Source: Chromatiales bacterium (GTDB lineage: Bacteria > Pseudomonadota > Gammaproteobacteria > Chromatiales > Chromatiaceae). Taken from it: a stretch of DNA of 64,000 nt. The position numbers were made by a program, and so were the translations under genes. The DNA is taken from the NCBI GenBank assembly GCA_024762475.1, contig JANTHJ010000005.1, positions 1 through 64,000 of the forward strand, written 5' to 3'. Below, piece by piece: positions 29,401-39,445 of the stretch; position 1 is the stretch's first letter, and every line of letters begins with the position of its first letter. The notes under the pieces are model-generated. The model made no database searches. It was not told where the DNA came from and saw only the letters and a list, made by a program, of their open reading frames with translations.

Positions 29401-32107
29401 GGGTGCCAGCCTGCCTTCCTGGCAGGCCCTGGTGCATGAGGTCGAGGCCGTTCGCAAGCCCCTGGAATCAGAGGCGACCGGCGAGGCGGGAGAAATGCCG
29501 GAAGGCGAACTGGCGGCCGGCAGCGAGATGGACGACGAACTTGCCGGGATCTTCGTCGAAGAGGCCCGTGAGTTGCTGGAGCAACTGGAAACCGCGTTTG
29601 CCGCGTGGCGTGCTCGACCCGACGATCTGTTGCCCGTGGCCCATCTGCAGCGCGGGCTGCATACCATCAAGGGGGGCGCCCGCCTGGCCGATGTGCGTGC
29701 GGTGGGCGATCTGGGGCACGCGCTCGAATCGTTGTTCCAAAGCGTCGTGGAGCAGCGGATCCAGATCGGCAGCCGGGAGCTGGGGCTGTGCCGACATGCA
29801 TTGGACAGGTTGGCCGGGCAGGTCGAGGCCCTGGAAGGCAAGGAGACGCCTGCCGAAGAGGCCGATTTGGTGGAGGCGATTCAGCTCGCGGCGCGGGGCG
29901 AGGCCTGGAGCCTGGCGGTGCCAGCGGCCGAGCAGCCGCTGGTCGAGACCGACGTGGGTGCGGAGGGCACCGCCTCGGTGGTCGCCGGTGTCGGCGATTC
30001 CAGCGAAATGCTGATGGACGGCGAACTCGAGTCGATGGAGATGGCCAGTTCGGTGCTCGACCGCTCGACCCTTCTTTCTGATTCCCAGTTGCTGACCGAT
30101 TCCGAGCTGCTGGCCGAATCGGACCTGGCGACCACTTCTGCGCTGGTGCCGGGCGATGGTGATGCGAGTGGGCTGCACGCCGACTCGCGCATCATCCAGT
30201 TCCCGGCACGCGGCCGGCATTTGGAAGGTGGGGAGGAACTTCGCGAGCCCCCCCCACCACCGGAGAAAGAGAAGAAGCCAGTCTCGCGCGAGCGGGTAAG
30301 GGTGCGCGGAGAGCTGCTGGATCAATTGGTCAATCACGCGGGCGAGGTGAGTATCTACGGGGCACGTCTCGAGCAGCAGAACCGTGGCCTGGGGCGTAAT
30401 CTGGATGAGTTGACGCAGACCATACGGCGTCTGCGCGATCAGTTGCGTCAGCTGGAGAACGAAACCGAGGCGCAGATCCTGGCACGTCATGAGCGCGAAC
30501 ACGAGGGCAGTCTGCCGGCCGGCTTCGATCCGCTGGAGATGGATCGCTATTCGACCATCCAGCAGCTGTCGCGGGCCTTGGCGGAGACCACCGACGACCT
30601 CAATAACCTGGGGGGCTCCCTGCAGGATCTCTCCCGGGACACCGATACGCTGCTGCAGCAGCAGGGGCGGGTGGTGAACGACCTGCAGGACGGGCTGTTG
30701 CGTACCCGGATGGTGCCCATCGGTTCGCGTGCATCGCGCCTGCAACGGGTGGTGCGCCAGACCGCTCATTCCCTGGGCAAGCAGGCAGAGTTGACCATTA
30801 GCGGCGCAGCCGGCGAAATGGACCGGGTCATCCTGGAGCGCATGATGGGGCCACTCGAACACCTGTTCCGCAACGCGGTGGCACACGGCGTCGAGGATCC
30901 CGAAGAGCGCCAGGCAGCGGCAAAGCCGGTCACCGGCAACGTGTCGCTGGTATTCGGCCGCGAGGGCTCGGACGTGTTGCTGGAGATCGCGGACGACGGC
31001 AGGGGGCTGGACCGCGAGGCGATTCGCCGCAAGGCCATCGAGCGCGGGCTGCTGGATGCGGGGGCGCACGTCGACGGGGAGGACCTGGACGCCTTTATCC
31101 TGGAGCCGGGCCTGTCCACCAGCGAGGAAATCACCCAGGTCGCGGGCCGCGGCGTGGGCATGGACGTGGTGATCAACGAGATCAAGCAGCTGGGTGGCAC
31201 GCTGCACATCGATTCGGGGCCCGGCAAGGGTACCCGCTTCACCATTCGCCTGCCGTTCACCCTGGCGATCACCGAGGCGCTGCTGGTCGCTGCCGGTGAA
31301 GAGGTCTATGCGGTGCCACACGGGGGCACAGAAGGGATTGTTCGGATTCCGCGGGACGAGCTGGAGGCCTGCTACCGGGGGGACAAGCCCGGAATCTCCC
31401 GTGGCGGTCATCAGTACCCGGTACGCTACCTGGGCCGCCTCCTGGCGACCGGAGCGCCGCAGATCGGGGAAGGCGAGCGCTGGGTGCCGGCAATGCTGGT
31501 TCGCTCCGGGGAGCATCGGCTGGCGGTCCAGGTCGACCGGGTGCTGGGCAATCGCCAGATCGTGGTGAAGTCCATGGGCACCCAGTTGGCCAGCGTGCGC
31601 TGGTTCACCGGTGGCACCATCCTCGCCGACGGGAATGTCGCCCTGATACTCGACATGGCTGCCCTGGTGCGCAGCGATACGGCCCATCAGACAGCCGTCG
31701 AGCCGGAGCTGACGGCCAAGCAGCAGTCCGGTGGGGTCAAGGTCATGGTGGTCGACGATTCAATCACCGTGCGCAAGGTCACCAGTCGCCTGCTGGAGCG
31801 CCATAACATGCGGGTGGTCACTGCCCGCGATGGCGTGGATGCGGTCACGCTGCTCCAGGAAGAGCGTCCCGATATCATGCTCCTGGACATCGAAATGCCG
31901 CGCATGGACGGTTTCGAGCTGGCCCGCCATATGCGCAGTACCGAGGGATTGAAGGACATTCCGATCATCATGATCACCTCCAGAACCGGGGAGAAGCATC
32001 GTGAACACGCCCTGGACCTGGGGGTGCGGCGCTATCTCGGCAAGCCTTACCAGGAGTCGGACCTGCTGGAGAACATCTACACTGTGCTCGCAGAGGTGAC
32101 GCCTTGA
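26429..32107 (+). CDS. chpA: ChpA/PilL-type hybrid CheA kinase with multiple Hpt domains, CheW-like and REC domains
   Basis: Hpt motifs AFHTLKGSG, ALHTLRGSAH, GLHTIKGGA; kinase NAVAHGVEDPEER, GRGVGMDVV; C-terminal MVVDDSITVRKVTSRLL. Confidence 0.95.
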   Translation: MTTEADQDLSGLRWIRREIEENLRQSRLVLEDFAEGEADSLEPAVRWLHQIKGALTLTQVHGGAMLADELERLARALDEGKAGDRDLAAESLMLGIAQLPGYLERIEAGQPDIPVVLLPLINELRGARGAPEISQASLFAPRLAAQLASEPVAPGSGSEGLPALINELRPQFHRGLAGWLRGKDEQLAIKTLRGVIDRLSSMAGTARLRRLLDTADALLLACLDGEVKGQGPLKLLFGRLDRVLKELAARGEEAVAHDFPTPLYRELLYYISRSSSSDPAIEAVRRAVEQANSFPVGAQEHASAGAAVGPGRELFETVAGVLSGDLAGIKDQLDLYMRGDRLELERIGSLAEPIQRMADTLGMVGQGRLRSRLAPRADEIRAAVEGGQPPGEEELMSLAWDLLAVESALKSLGEPERITPDASDEAAARAGGAPDLSEGEYREHLRSALEQAFVELAHVREAVGECLAKDEPASLNQAPQRLHALSGVISVIGENEVAELLERLGRYLSALRLGGRELPDEAHKERLGDLISGVEIHLGGLLEPTPESRRALQAAVAAADALELSATVEEAETAATGVQELPETGMPPVDGISAEPPVAAPGPAAGSMDATAVEEVNSELDSEILAIFIEEAREALDTLREQFPRWHAAADDDSALAEVRRAFHTLKGSGRLVGALEIGEFAWAVENMLNRIIDRTIEASPAVFELVSEAIDSLPALIDARETGQASVVDPLPLQARAEGLAAGELPLQAPPPAVAEAAMQETMPQAVEEPPIPAGAEVAEVEKVDVAAAATVAEIPGETLPDVSEAEELALEIDAVDLESILEQEGIEAIPSVEEDTQPLILELDEEETLAAEALADESLLAVESTLHEQESILTPAAEGQAPIRLESTLHEIFAREAGGHLEALELFVDRCRGLANGCLYDEDLRRALHTLRGSAHMAEVEPVAQLAGALEDWVNLLSMLGRRTDQAGIDLLERGHFVIKALLDVINVPGASLPSWQALVHEVEAVRKPLESEATGEAGEMPEGELAAGSEMDDELAGIFVEEARELLEQLETAFAAWRARPDDLLPVAHLQRGLHTIKGGARLADVRAVGDLGHALESLFQSVVEQRIQIGSRELGLCRHALDRLAGQVEALEGKETPAEEADLVEAIQLAARGEAWSLAVPAAEQPLVETDVGAEGTASVVAGVGDSSEMLMDGELESMEMASSVLDRSTLLSDSQLLTDSELLAESDLATTSALVPGDGDASGLHADSRIIQFPARGRHLEGGEELREPPPPPEKEKKPVSRERVRVRGELLDQLVNHAGEVSIYGARLEQQNRGLGRNLDELTQTIRRLRDQLRQLENETEAQILARHEREHEGSLPAGFDPLEMDRYSTIQQLSRALAETTDDLNNLGGSLQDLSRDTDTLLQQQGRVVNDLQDGLLRTRMVPIGSRASRLQRVVRQTAHSLGKQAELTISGAAGEMDRVILERMMGPLEHLFRNAVAHGVEDPEERQAAAKPVTGNVSLVFGREGSDVLLEIADDGRGLDREAIRRKAIERGLLDAGAHVDGEDLDAFILEPGLSTSEEITQVAGRGVGMDVVINEIKQLGGTLHIDSGPGKGTRFTIRLPFTLAITEALLVAAGEEVYAVPHGGTEGIVRIPRDELEACYRGDKPGISRGGHQYPVRYLGRLLATGAPQIGEGERWVPAMLVRSGEHRLAVQVDRVLGNRQIVVKSMGTQLASVRWFTGGTILADGNVALILDMAALVRSDTAHQTAVEPELTAKQQSGGVKVMVVDDSITVRKVTSRLLERHNMRVVTARDGVDAVTLLQEERPDIMLLDIEMPRMDGFELARHMRSTEGLKDIPIIMITSRTGEKHREHALDLGVRRYLGKPYQESDLLENIYTVLAEVTP

Positions 32108-32580
32108 GCGCCGCGGTCGAGGTCCCCGCAGAGATCCGGGGGTTGCTGTTGCCGTTGAACGGGCGCTCGCTGCTGTTGCCGAACGCGGCAGTCGCCGAGA
32201 TCATCGACTTCCATAGGCTGGTGCCGGTTCCGGACGCCCCTGAGTGGGTGGCGGGCGTCACCGACTGGCGCCAGCGCCGGTTGCCGGTGGTGCGTTTCGA
32301 GCCATTCCTGGGACAGGAGGTGGCCGTCAGCCAGCGCCAGCGGATCGTGGTCTGCCATACGCTCAACCCGGAGGCGAGGCGGCCCTTTATCGGTATCGCC
32401 GCCTCCGCTATTCCACGCCTGGTGCGCTTACGCGAGGAGTCCCTGGCAGGTGAGGTACTGCAGGACGAGTGGAAGGCTCTGCCATTGTGCGCCGCATTGC
32501 GTGTCGACGGCCAGCCGGCGCTGATCCCCGACCTGCCCGCCCTGGAGGAGCGTCTGGCGGAGGTTGCGGCAATCTCCTAG
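32104..32580 (+). CDS. CheW-domain protein (ChpC-like)
   Basis: TTG start overlapping the chpA stop; GVTDWRQRRLPVVRFEPFLG. The TAG stop lies in the terminal repeat of a MITE-like element. Confidence 0.8.
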   Translation: MSAAVEVPAEIRGLLLPLNGRSLLLPNAAVAEIIDFHRLVPVPDAPEWVAGVTDWRQRRLPVVRFEPFLGQEVAVSQRQRIVVCHTLNPEARRPFIGIAASAIPRLVRLREESLAGEVLQDEWKALPLCAALRVDGQPALIPDLPALEERLAEVAAIS

Positions 32581-32817
32581 CCCGGATATTTCACCCGGGG
32601 ACGCGATGATCGTGCCGAGATGGGCGTTCTCGAGCGGATTTCCGACCGAGTCAATAGTCAGCCTATTGATGAGGAAGTAAATACCGCTTGAGAACGGCCA
32701 GATCGGTGCGAGGGCGCGTCCAGCGTCGGCCGCGTGACACTTCGTTGCCCGCTTATATACGAAGACTATCGCAGGTAGCCAGTGAGTTATCGGCATCTTT
32801 CAGCGACCGGGTGCTAG
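32577..32817 (+). repeat. MITE-like element copy A (right terminal repeat truncated)
   Basis: CTAGCCCGGATATTTCACCCGG at the left end; interior aligns along its length to the reverse complement of 58765-59015. Confidence 0.85.
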
Positions 32818-32969
32818 TAGGAGGCTTTGAAAAATTCGGAGCTCCTACGGCCCATGGATGGGTCGCCAAATTCGGTCGCGGTAAGCAACTGATTTTGAAG
32901 CAAGCCGCAAACTGCATTTCGGGCGCAGCGTGTCCTGATAGAGCCAACGGGGTTTCTATCAGGGCTTCC

Positions 32970-33698
32970 CTAACGGAAGTCTCCCCACAACACCTGAATC
33001 GCCGCAAGAGCAGCCAGGGGCGCGGTCTCGGTGCGCAGGATGCGTGGACCCAGACGTACCCCCTCCAGTCCGGCCTCGCGAGCGGCGTGCCGCTCCGCCT
33101 CTGACAATCCGCCCTCCGGGCCGACCAATAGGGACAATTCCCCGCTGGGCGGTTCGATTTCGCCGAGCGAACGCTGGGCGCGGTGATCCAGCAACAATCC
33201 CCGTCCCTCGAAACCGCTAAGCCAGCGGCTTAACGAACGGGGCGCCGACAGCTGTGGAACCAGCGTCCTACCCGACTGCTCGCAGGCATGGCGAATGACG
33301 CCCTGCCAATGCGTCATGCGGGCCTCGACGCGATCGCCCTTGAGCCGCACCAGGGTGCGCTCGGTGAACAGGGGATCGATCTCCCAGATTCCCAGTTCGA
33401 CCGCCTTCTGTAGAGCGAAGTCCATGCGCTCGCCACGTGAGATGCCAATGGCCAGCCGCAGGCGCAGCGCGGGGGGAGATTCGGTGCGCAGCACCGTACC
33501 CACCTCGGCCCAGGCATCCTGCCTGCCTTTGGAGAGGAGTCGGGCCGAGAACTCATGACCACTGTTGTCGAAGAGTACGAAGTCTGCGCCCGATTCGAGT
33601 CGCAGGGACTGCAGCAGATGTCGGCTCGCGCGCGCGTCCAGCTGGACCGTCCTGCCCTCTTCCAGGGGAGTTGGGCTGAATACCCGGTGGAGTCGCAT
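32970..33698 (-). CDS. rsmE: 16S rRNA (uracil1498-N3)-methyltransferase
   Basis: MRLHRVFSP...; LLVGPEGGLSEAERHAAREAGLEGVRLGPRILRTETAPLAALAAIQ. Confidence 0.95.
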   Translation of the reverse strand: MRLHRVFSPTPLEEGRTVQLDARASRHLLQSLRLESGADFVLFDNSGHEFSARLLSKGRQDAWAEVGTVLRTESPPALRLRLAIGISRGERMDFALQKAVELGIWEIDPLFTERTLVRLKGDRVEARMTHWQGVIRHACEQSGRTLVPQLSAPRSLSRWLSGFEGRGLLLDHRAQRSLGEIEPPSGELSLLVGPEGGLSEAERHAAREAGLEGVRLGPRILRTETAPLAALAAIQVLWGDFR

Positions 33699-33703
33699 CT
33701 ATC

Positions 33704-34540
33704 TCAGAGACCCAGGCGGTCCCAGATGGCGAGGGTAGGCCCGGCCTGGTTCATGGTGTAGAAGTGTAGGCCGGGTGCACCCACCTCGAGCAGTTTACCG
33801 CACAGCTCGCTCACCACGTCCAGGCCAAAGGCGCGGATGCTGTCCACGTCGTCGGCATAGGCCTCCAGCCGCTTGCGGATCCAACGCGGAATCTCGGCGC
33901 CGCAGGCATCCGAGAAACGCGCCAGGTTGCCATAGTTGGTGATCGGCATGATGCCGGGGACGATGGGCGTATCGATGTGGCGCGCGATGCATTGATCGAT
34001 GAAGTGGGTATAGGCGTCGGCGTTGTAGAAATACTGGGTGATGGCAGAGTGCGCGCCCGCCTCGACCTTGGCCTTGAAGTGATCGAGGTCGGTAAAGAAG
34101 TTGGGCGCCTGCGGGTGCATCTCGGGGTAGGCCGCGACCTCGATGTGGAAATGCTCGCCATGGTGCTCCCGTATCAGGGCCACCAATTCGCTGGCATGGG
34201 TGAGTTCGCCCCCCGCCAGGCCGGTCCCGGAGGGCGGATCACCGCGCAGGGCCACGATGCGCCGGATGCCCTGGTCGCGGTAGCGATCCAATATCTCCAG
34301 CGCCTCGTCCACCGAGAGCCCGATGCAGGTCAGATGCGGGGCCGTATCGATGCCCTGCGAGACCAGCCAGTCGACGGTGGCGAAGGTGCGGTCGCGGGTG
34401 GAACCACCGGCCCCGTAGGTGCAGGAGAAAAAAGCCGGATGGCGCTCGTTCAGGCGCCGTACCGTCTCCTGCAGGTTGGTCATACCCTTTTCGGTCTTGG
34501 GCGGAAACAGCTCGAAGCTGAAGGTCTTGTCTGTATTCAT
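33704..34540 (-). CDS. metF: Methylenetetrahydrofolate reductase
   Basis: FSFELFPPKTEKGMTNL; TYGAGGSTRDRT; ALRGDPP. Confidence 0.96.
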   Translation of the reverse strand: MNTDKTFSFELFPPKTEKGMTNLQETVRRLNERHPAFFSCTYGAGGSTRDRTFATVDWLVSQGIDTAPHLTCIGLSVDEALEILDRYRDQGIRRIVALRGDPPSGTGLAGGELTHASELVALIREHHGEHFHIEVAAYPEMHPQAPNFFTDLDHFKAKVEAGAHSAITQYFYNADAYTHFIDQCIARHIDTPIVPGIMPITNYGNLARFSDACGAEIPRWIRKRLEAYADDVDSIRAFGLDVVSELCGKLLEVGAPGLHFYTMNQAGPTLAIWDRLGL

Positions 34541-34549
34541 GTCCTATTC

Positions 34550-34692
34550 ACCACGAAGAACACAAAGAACACGAAGCATCGATAACCAGGTCAGCCAATC
34601 AAAATGCCGCGGGACAGACCCCGAGAGTCCTCGCATCCGGCGGAGCTGCCCAAAGTCAGTTTCTTCGTGCGCTTCGTGTTCTTTGTGGTTTG
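34550..34692. repeat. Inverted-repeat-bounded element between ahcY and metF
   Basis: Left arm CCACGAAGAACACAAAGAACACGAAG; right arm reverse complement CCACAAAGAACACGAAGCGCACGAAG. Confidence 0.75.
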
Positions 34693-34698
34693 CCCCAA

Positions 34699-36102
<1,404 letters not shown>

Positions 36103-36125
36103 GGTTTCACTCCCTGGTCAAAACG

Positions 36126-36202
36126 TGAGTGAGCGCCGTTGAAATCGTCTGTGGCATGGATCCGAGCCTGGCCCCTTCGGGTTGCAGCGCTCCTCGGATC
36201 GG
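36126..36202 (-). promoter_or_regulatory. SAH (S-adenosylhomocysteine) riboswitch
   Basis: Minus strand CCGATCCGAGGAGCGCTGCAACCCGAAGGGGCCAGGCTCGGATCC...AACGGCGCTCAC matches the conserved SAH aptamer core; directly upstream of ahcY. Confidence 0.93.
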
Positions 36203-36412
36203 CGTTGTGGCGGGCGGCTGGGTCAACCGTCCCGAGCGGGCAATTCTACACAATGCGCCCCGCAAGTCTCCACTTGCAGGGCTGGGAATTCGCGACCAGT
36301 GGTCTATATTGAGGAGCAGCCCCCGCCAGAGGGGTGCAGGTACGAGACAGACATCACAATAGGGGCGGGTCTTGCAGCGACCCCGGAGACCCATCATAAG
36401 GAGGAGAGAAGC

Positions 36413-37219
36413 ATGTCGGAGACACATGCCGTCGAGCACGACGGCGACAAGGATCAGAAGCCGATCGAGCCGCTGTTCTATCCGAGCAGCCGGCTCGAGA
36501 TGGCGGCGCCGCTGCGCTGGCTGCGAAAGGGGTGGCAGGATCTGCGGCGGGCGCCGGGTCCGAGCCTGGTCTACGGCTTTTCACTGGTGATCTTTTTCGA
36601 CCTGCTGGTGTGGCTCGCCTGGGATGGTGGCAATACGGTAGCGCTCTTTTCGCTGGTCGTCGCCTTTATCCTGGCTGGCCCGGTACTGGCCTTCGGGCTC
36701 TATTCCATCAGCCGACAGCTGGAGCGCGGCCAGGAACCCCGCCTCGGGGTGTGCCTGCGAGAGAGCCACAACCATCTGCGCAACGAGTTGCTGTTCGCCC
36801 TCGCGCTGCTGGTCGTGTTGCTGATCTGGGCGCGTGCCGCGACCATGGTCAATGTCTTCGCGCCCATCAACGAAGAGGATGGCTGGCTGGGCGTGGTGGA
36901 GTTCCTGCTCATCGGCAGTGCCGTCGGCTCGATATTCGCGGCGATGGTATTTTCGATGAGTGTGGTGTCGTTGCCCATGATGCTCGATCGCGGCACCGAT
37001 GCCATCACAGCGGCCTTGACCAGCATCAATGCCGTGCTCAACAACAAGGGGCCGATGCTGTTATGGGCGCTGTTGATCGGGTTGTTGATGCTGCTCGGAT
37101 TCGCCACCGCCCTGCTGGGGATGGCGCTGGTCCTGCCGCTGCTGGGGCATGCCAGCTGGCACGCCTACCGCGAGACGGTGCAGATCCCGGAGACATCGGG
37201 GCAGACGGCCAGGGAATAG
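36413..37219 (+). CDS. DUF2189-like multi-pass membrane protein
   Basis: ATG preceded by GGAGGAGAG; multiple TM segments; PVLAFGLYSISRQLERGQEP. Confidence 0.75.
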   Translation: MSETHAVEHDGDKDQKPIEPLFYPSSRLEMAAPLRWLRKGWQDLRRAPGPSLVYGFSLVIFFDLLVWLAWDGGNTVALFSLVVAFILAGPVLAFGLYSISRQLERGQEPRLGVCLRESHNHLRNELLFALALLVVLLIWARAATMVNVFAPINEEDGWLGVVEFLLIGSAVGSIFAAMVFSMSVVSLPMMLDRGTDAITAALTSINAVLNNKGPMLLWALLIGLLMLLGFATALLGMALVLPLLGHASWHAYRETVQIPETSGQTARE

Positions 37220-37310
37220 GCCGCGTCTACTGTTCCCTGAGCAGGTCTTGATCGCCCCGCCCCGTATCCCTCATGAAGCGTGCGGTGCAGCAGGGTCCCT
37301 CGGGTATTCG

Positions 37311-38507
37311 TCACCGCTCTGCGGCGGCCTTCAATGCCTCGGCCTTGTCGGTTTCCTCCCAGGTGAAGCCCTCGTCCTCGCGGCCAAAGTGCCCGTAGGC
37401 TGCGGTCTTGCGGTACTTGATCAGGTCGGCACTCAGCAGGTCGAGCATGCGCAGGATGCCGAACGGGCGCAGATCGAAGTGTTCACGCACCAACTCGACG
37501 ATCTTCTCGTCCGACACCTGGCCGGTGCCAAAGGTCTCGACCATGATGGAGGTCGGTTCGGCCACGCCGATGGCATAAGAAACCTGAATCTCGCAGCGTT
37601 CGGCCAGACCTGCGGCCACGATGTTCTTGGCCACGTAGCGACCGGCATAGGCGGCCGATCGATCCACCTTGGACGGATCTTTGCCGGAGAAGGCGCCACC
37701 GCCATGGCGCGCCGAGCCGCCGTAGGTGTCGACGATGATCTTGCGACCAGTCAGCCCGGCATCTCCCATGGGACCGCCGATCACGAATTTGCCGGTCGGG
37801 TTGATGTGGATCTTGGTGTTGGCGGTAAGCAGGCCGGTCGACTCTAGAACGGGTTTGATGATGGCGTCCATCACCGCGTCGCGCAGTGCCTCCTCGCTGA
37901 GGGTGTCTGCGTGCTGGGTGGACAACACGACCGCGTCGATGGAGACCGGTTTTCCGTCCTTGTAGTGGAAGCTCACCTGGCTCTTGGCATCCGGGCGCAG
38001 CCAGTCCAGTTCACCCCGCTTGCGCACCTCTGCCTGGCGCTGCACCAGCCGGTGGGCATACAGGATGGGGGCGGGCATCAGCACCTCGGTCTCGTTGGTC
38101 GCATAGCCGAACATCAGGCCCTGGTCACCTGCTCCCTGGTCTTCGGGACGCTCACGATCAACGCCCTGGTTGATGTCGGGCGACTGGACGCCGAGTGCGG
38201 TCATGGCCGCACAGCTCTCCCAGTCGAAACCCATGTCGGAACTGTTGTAGCCGATGTCGCGGATGGTCTCGCGAATGATGTGCTCGTAATCCGGCTTGGC
38301 GGTGGTGGTGATCTCGCCGGCGATCAGGCACATTCCGGTCTTGAACAGGGTCTCGCAGGCCACGCGTGCGTGAGGGTCTTCCGCCAGGATGGCGTCGAGG
38401 ACTGCGTCCGAGACCTGGTCGGCCATCTTGTCCGGGTGGCCTTCCGACACGGATTCGGAGGTAAAGATGAATTCATTGGCCATGCGATTTCCCTGCCTGC
38501 AACTCAT
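37311..38507 (-). CDS. metK: S-adenosylmethionine synthetase (likely start at or just inside the [22 protein letters not shown])
   Basis: [58 protein letters not shown]. Confidence 0.97.
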   Translation of the reverse strand: MSCRQGNRMANEFIFTSESVSEGHPDKMADQVSDAVLDAILAEDPHARVACETLFKTGMCLIAGEITTTAKPDYEHIIRETIRDIGYNSSDMGFDWESCAAMTALGVQSPDINQGVDRERPEDQGAGDQGLMFGYATNETEVLMPAPILYAHRLVQRQAEVRKRGELDWLRPDAKSQVSFHYKDGKPVSIDAVVLSTQHADTLSEEALRDAVMDAIIKPVLESTGLLTANTKIHINPTGKFVIGGPMGDAGLTGRKIIVDTYGGSARHGGGAFSGKDPSKVDRSAAYAGRYVAKNIVAAGLAERCEIQVSYAIGVAEPTSIMVETFGTGQVSDEKIVELVREHFDLRPFGILRMLDLLSADLIKYRKTAAYGHFGREDEGFTWEETDKAEALKAAAER

Positions 38508-38604
38508 ATTGAAGATGAAAACGCGCGGATTCTACACCGTTGTTCGCCTCTCGGCGATCTGAAAGAATGCCGGCCCATCAATCGCGACCACAGTTGAGGT
38601 GCTC

Positions 38605-39162
38605 ATGGTTTCCCTGGAAACGCCCATTTGCGAGTTTGGCAAGCCGGCGCCGGACTTCCGGCTGCCCGGCGTGGATGGTCAGGAGTGGGCCCTGGCCGAT
38701 TGCATGGCTGAGAACGGCCTGCTGGTGATGTTCATCTGCAACCATTGTCCCTATGTCAAGGCAGTGTTGGACCGGATTGTGCGCGACACGCGTGAATTGA
38801 AGGCGCACGGCATCGGCAGTGTTGCCATCATGTCGAACGACCCGACCCAGTACGAGGAGGATTCCTTCGCCCGGATGAAGGCCATCGCCGAGCGTATGCA
38901 GTTCCCCTTTCCTTACCTGCTCGACGAGACCCAGGCGGTCGCCAAGGCATACGGCGCCGTCTGTACGCCGGATTTCTTTGGCTATAACGCGCAGGGCGAG
39001 CTGCAGTACCGCGGCCGCCTGGATGCGAGTCGCAAGCAGGCAGCGGCGCCGGATGTCCGGCGCGACCTGTTTGAGGCGATGAAGGGGGTGGCGCAGACCG
39101 GCAACGGGCCCGCAGAGCAGATTCCGAGCATGGGCTGCTCCATAAAATGGCGCGACGAATAG
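38605..39162 (+). CDS. Thioredoxin-like/AhpC-TSA family protein
   Basis: FICNHCPYVKAVLDRIVRDTRELKAHGIGSVAIMSNDP. Confidence 0.85.
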   Translation: MVSLETPICEFGKPAPDFRLPGVDGQEWALADCMAENGLLVMFICNHCPYVKAVLDRIVRDTRELKAHGIGSVAIMSNDPTQYEEDSFARMKAIAERMQFPFPYLLDETQAVAKAYGAVCTPDFFGYNAQGELQYRGRLDASRKQAAAPDVRRDLFEAMKGVAQTGNGPAEQIPSMGCSIKWRDE

Positions 39163-39445
39163 TTGGCCTTCGGCGCGTGAAACCACCCGCAAATCATAAG
39201 GTTGCCGCGTGGCAATAGGTCGTCTTCCCGCCGCTCTTATAGGTGCATTGGAATATTCGGGGAATCCTGTCTTGCTCCCCTATCGGCCCTGAGAGAGAAT
39301 ACCGCACCATTTTTCGCCTGGTGAACGATATTCGCGTTGTCCGAGGTCGCGATGTGCTGGGACCAGGCGGCAATTGAATTTTTCAATCTTCGGCCCTTCC
39401 CGAGGCCGGGCAAAGAGTTTTTTTCGTCTTTGACAGGAGAGACCC

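Noticed and set aside
29468-31687. 739-aa minus-strand ORF antisense to chpA
   Set aside because: Shadow ORF of a GC-rich coding gene; no recognisable domains, and the opposite frame is clearly ChpA
32688-33104. 138-aa ORF across MITE copy A and rsmE
   Set aside because: Crosses a repeat element and the antisense of rsmE; no homology signature
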